Below are positions 5,801 through 7,060 of a DNA stretch of 7,060 nt, piece after piece. Numbering within the stretch: the first letter of the stretch is position 1; every line of letters starts with the position of its first letter. Source of the DNA: JBBSQE01 sp038258095. Lineage in GTDB: Bacteria; Actinomycetota; Thermoleophilia; Solirubrobacterales; 70-9. The position numbers and the translations under genes are program-made. The stretch covers positions 1 through 7,060 of the forward strand of contig JBBSQE010000162.1 of assembly GCA_038258095.1 (NCBI GenBank), in the 5' to 3' direction. Under the pieces are notes generated by a model. The model was not told the DNA's origin. It did no database searches and saw nothing but the letters and a program-made list of their open reading frames with translations.

Positions 5801-7060
5801 CGCGGCGATGTTCCGCGACGCTCTCGGCGTGCCGCCTCCGGCCGGGCTGCCGGAGAGCTTCCTCGAGGACCATCCCGACCCGATGGGCGCGCTGGCCGGC
5901 CGCTACGCGCGCACCCACGGGCCGTTCCCCACCCACCAGCTGGCGGCGCGCTACGGCGTCGACCCGACCCCGGTACTGCGCGAGCTGGAGCGCGTGGGGA
6001 CAGTCGTCCGCGGCGAGCTCCTCCCCGGCGGGACCGAGCGCGAGTGGTGTGACACCGACGTCCTGCGGCGCGTGCGGCGGGCCAGCCTCGCCGCCCTGCG
6101 ACGCGAGGTCGAGCCGGCCGACCGGCGTCAGCTCGCGCGTTTTCTCCCGAGCTGGCAGAACGTCGACGCCTTCCGGCGGACCGGGGCGGGGCTCGACCGC
6201 CTTCGCGAGGCCCTCGTCCCGCTGCAGGGGGTGACACTGACGCCGAAGGTCTGGGAGTCAGACGTTCTACCTCGCCGCCTCGGTGCCTACAGCCAGACCT
6301 GGCTCGACGCACTCTGCACCAGCGGCGAGGTCGTCTGGATCGGCGCCGGTGCATTGGGTCGAAACGACGGCCGCGTCGCCCTCTACTTCCGCGAGGACGT
6401 GCGGATCGCCGCGCCGCCTCCCGCCAACGTCAAGCTCGAGTCCCCTGAGGGCGAGGCCCAGGAGGCGATCCGCGAGCGCCTCGGCGAGGGCCCGAGCTTC
6501 TGGCTCGACCTCGTCGTCGATCTCGATTTCGGCCCGGAGGAGCTGCACGCGGCGCTCTGGGACCTCGCCTGGGCGGGCGAGGTGACCAACGACGCCTTCG
6601 CGCCGCTGCGCGCACCCAAGCTCCGCTCCGTCGGGAGCGGAGATCGTCACGGGCGCCGCTTCAATCGGCGTCGCTCGGGAGCGAACGCAACGGTGCAGGG
6701 CCGCTGGTCGCTGACAGCTTCGCTGCTGGCCGACGCCCCGAAGGCCGGTCCGCGGCTGCGCGCCCAGGCCGAGCTGATGCTCGAGCGCTACGGGATCGTC
6801 ACCCGCGAGACCGTGCTCGCCGAGGGCGTCCCGGGCGGCTTCTCGACCCTCTACGCGGAGCTCGGCAACCTGGAGCTGCTTGGCACCGCCCGCCGCGGCT
6901 ATTTCGTCGAGGGCCTCGGCGGCGCCCAGTTCGCGCTGCCCGGCGCGGTCGAACGCTTACGCTCGCTGCCGATCGAGAGCGGCGATTACCTGCTGCTCGC
7001 GGCAACCGATCCGGCAAACCCTTACGGCTCGTCATGGCCCTGGCCGAAGCGCGAAGGCCA
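2820..7060 (+). CDS. lhr: Lhr superfamily 2 ATP-dependent helicase (3' end beyond the window)
   Basis: Lhr proteins are DNA-stimulated ATPases that move 3' to 5' on single-stranded DNA, unwind duplexes and act in DNA repair. About 1413 residues are visible and no stop is reached; family members run to about 1500. Motifs in order: Walker A APTGSGKT (56-63), DEIH (167-170), SAT (209-211), IVFVNNRR (316-323), ATSSLELGIDMG (388-399) and QRIGRAGH (418-425). Lhr-specific winged-helix and barrel regions follow, with PFWRGDGIG around Trp621. The large C-terminal region carries RWIAGEDA (988-995), GRWSL (1294-1298) and ATDPANPYG (1395-1403). In E. coli Lhr this C-terminal region has uracil-DNA glycosylase activity; the catalytic residue reported there is near the C terminus and outside this window. 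A Ser/Gly/acidic linker (about 251-298) separates the RecA-like domains. GTG 2820 is preferred because codons 2787-2819 include TTG, CAA and AAA, unlike the gene body, and TAAGAT overlaps ATG 2787. However, GGGAG lies only 1 base before the GTG, so ATG 2787 remains possible. Confidence 0.95.
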   Translation, partial: MRSTRPRFAEEPCADPLASFSPAVRRWFEASFEGPTPAQVGGWEAIAGGSSTLICAPTGSGKTLASFLWGIDRLTREADRPEGVRLVYVSPLKALSYDIERNLRAPLRGIGAEISVGLRTGDTSQADRRAMRKTPPDILITTPESLYLMLSSGVREILTGVETVIVDEIHAVAQSKRGAHLAVTMERLESLVRAAQGPDATPVQRIGLSATQRPLERIAGFLVGPKRECRIVDAGRRKKLDLEIVVPVDDMTDPSTSAGRNGSGSASPAGLTESGEDATPAGESFEPSSIDANTRSIWPAIYPELLKLVREHTSTIVFVNNRRGSERLAKRLNELAYEELMEGRPDDASQPPVEEYEIARAHHGSLSHEERLTVEELLKSGRLPCLVATSSLELGIDMGAVDLVIQVESPKSVTRGLQRIGRAGHGLGETSKGRIFPKFRADLLECTVVARRMRDGDIEETQIPKNPLDVLAQHLVSMAALDDWSIDDAYDVVTATEPFRDLSREQLENVLDMLDGRYPSERFAELRPRIVWDRTEGTMHGRKGARQLVVTNAGTIPDRGLYGVHLPDGRRVGELDEEMVYEARAGQTFLLGASTWRIEEITRDRVIVTPAPGVPGAVPFWRGDGIGRPAELGKAIGAFAREAVNADPEQLSKEYDLEQRAAQNLVAYLQEQQAATRVIPSDETIVVERFRDEIGDWRMCILSPYGGRVHSAWGLALAQKIRSERDLEVDAIWSDDGIVIHLPDADEPPSSDMVLIEPDELEDLIVRELSGTALFGSRFRENAARSLLLPRAYPGKRTPLWQQRLKSQSLLEVAKDFPRFPVILETYRECLRDVLDLPALDELLRALHSRNLTLVEVETQTASPFASSLLFDYVATYMYEGDAPNAERRAAALALDRDLLRELLGQEELRELINPEALEEVEAQLQHRTEHGQARDRDALQQVLRNVGDMTLTEAEERVQEGYSAESMLAKLADERRAAKLRINGEERWIAGEDAAMFRDALGVPPPAGLPESFLEDHPDPMGALAGRYARTHGPFPTHQLAARYGVDPTPVLRELERVGTVVRGELLPGGTEREWCDTDVLRRVRRASLAALRREVEPADRRQLARFLPSWQNVDAFRRTGAGLDRLREALVPLQGVTLTPKVWESDVLPRRLGAYSQTWLDALCTSGEVVWIGAGALGRNDGRVALYFREDVRIAAPPPANVKLESPEGEAQEAIRERLGEGPSFWLDLVVDLDFGPEELHAALWDLAWAGEVTNDAFAPLRAPKLRSVGSGDRHGRRFNRRRSGANATVQGRWSLTASLLADAPKAGPRLRAQAELMLERYGIVTRETVLAEGVPGGFSTLYAELGNLELLGTARRGYFVEGLGGAQFALPGAVERLRSLPIESGDYLLLAATDPANPYGSSWPWPKREG
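6621..6642. repeat. Perfect 9-bp inverted repeat inside lhr
   Basis: CTCCGCTCC (6621-6629), a 4-base loop GTCG, then GGAGCGGAG (6634-6642) form a perfect stem-loop. It lies in the codons for LRSVGSGD, in a loop of the C-terminal region that looks variable. There is no T-tract, so it is not a standard terminator. Confidence 0.6.
6671..6684. repeat. Second short inverted repeat inside lhr
   Basis: TCGCTC, GG, GAGCGA (6671-6684) pairs fully; with the innermost C-G left open it is a 5-bp stem with a CGGG loop. It begins 28 bases after the stronger hairpin, and both share the core GGGAGCG. It lies in the codons for RRSGAN. Confidence 0.4.

Noticed and set aside
4068..5936. Long minus-strand open frames (4068-5042 and 5178-5936) opposite lhr
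   Set aside because: They are rich in Asp, Val, Arg and Gly with no domain signal, while the plus frame has uninterrupted Lhr motifs on both sides.
4907..6052. A 381-codon plus-strand frame overlapping lhr
   Set aside because: It is an Arg/Pro/Ala-rich shift of the lhr frame, typical of out-of-frame reading in GC-rich DNA, with no start signal of its own.
1..7060. Search for CRISPR arrays, tRNA or rRNA genes, toxin-antitoxin pairs, riboswitches and defence genes
   Set aside because: No regularly spaced repeats, cloverleaf-like sequence or small paired genes were seen. Lhr is a core repair helicase in actinobacteria and does not by itself indicate a defence system.

Overview
This GC-rich window (codon third positions mostly G or C) looks like the chromosome of a high-GC actinobacterium. 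The style of the small secreted protein, the large Lhr helicase and the absence of strong Shine-Dalgarno sites hint at Thermoleophilia/Solirubrobacterales. That placement is an inference from style, not from a marker gene. I see no RNA gene, CRISPR array, prophage or defence island.

Layout, left to right. (1) Bases 2-121 hold the last ~39 codons of a + strand reading frame that resembles the C-terminal tail of an insertion-sequence transposase. It stops 15 bp short of the next gene, which runs towards it. (2) Bases 137-2271, minus strand, carry a two-gene operon for an ABC-2 type polysaccharide exporter. The ATPase (Wzt/TagH type, with a C-terminal extension likely to recognise cargo) comes first. 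The six-helix permease (Wzm/TagG type) follows with a 4-base GTGA overlap. (3) A 33-bp divergent gap separates the ATPase from a small + strand gene (2305-2751). That gene encodes an unrecognised 148-residue protein with a signal peptide, a Gly/Ser/Gln/Lys-rich linker, one C-terminal membrane helix and an RRRR tail. (4) A short gap with a GC-rich hairpin and a TAAGAT box leads into a very long + strand gene (from 2820 and off the right edge). It encodes the Lhr superfamily 2 helicase, of which about 1413 residues are visible.

How the genes relate. Wzt and Wzm form one machine that moves a lipid-linked glycan across the membrane. The glycan-building genes are not visible, and the transposase remnant marks the downstream border of the pair. 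The small protein is exported and membrane anchored and may share the compact divergent control region with the exporter, but nothing shows a functional link. Lhr is a DNA repair helicase with its own probable promoter and looks like an unrelated housekeeping neighbour.

The least explained items are the small anchored protein, the tightly packed divergent promoter region with possible leaderless starts on both sides, and two variable spots in Lhr: a Ser/Gly/acidic linker between the RecA-like domains and a hairpin-rich Arg-rich stretch in the C-terminal region. I found no convincing evidence of a wholly new multi-gene system.
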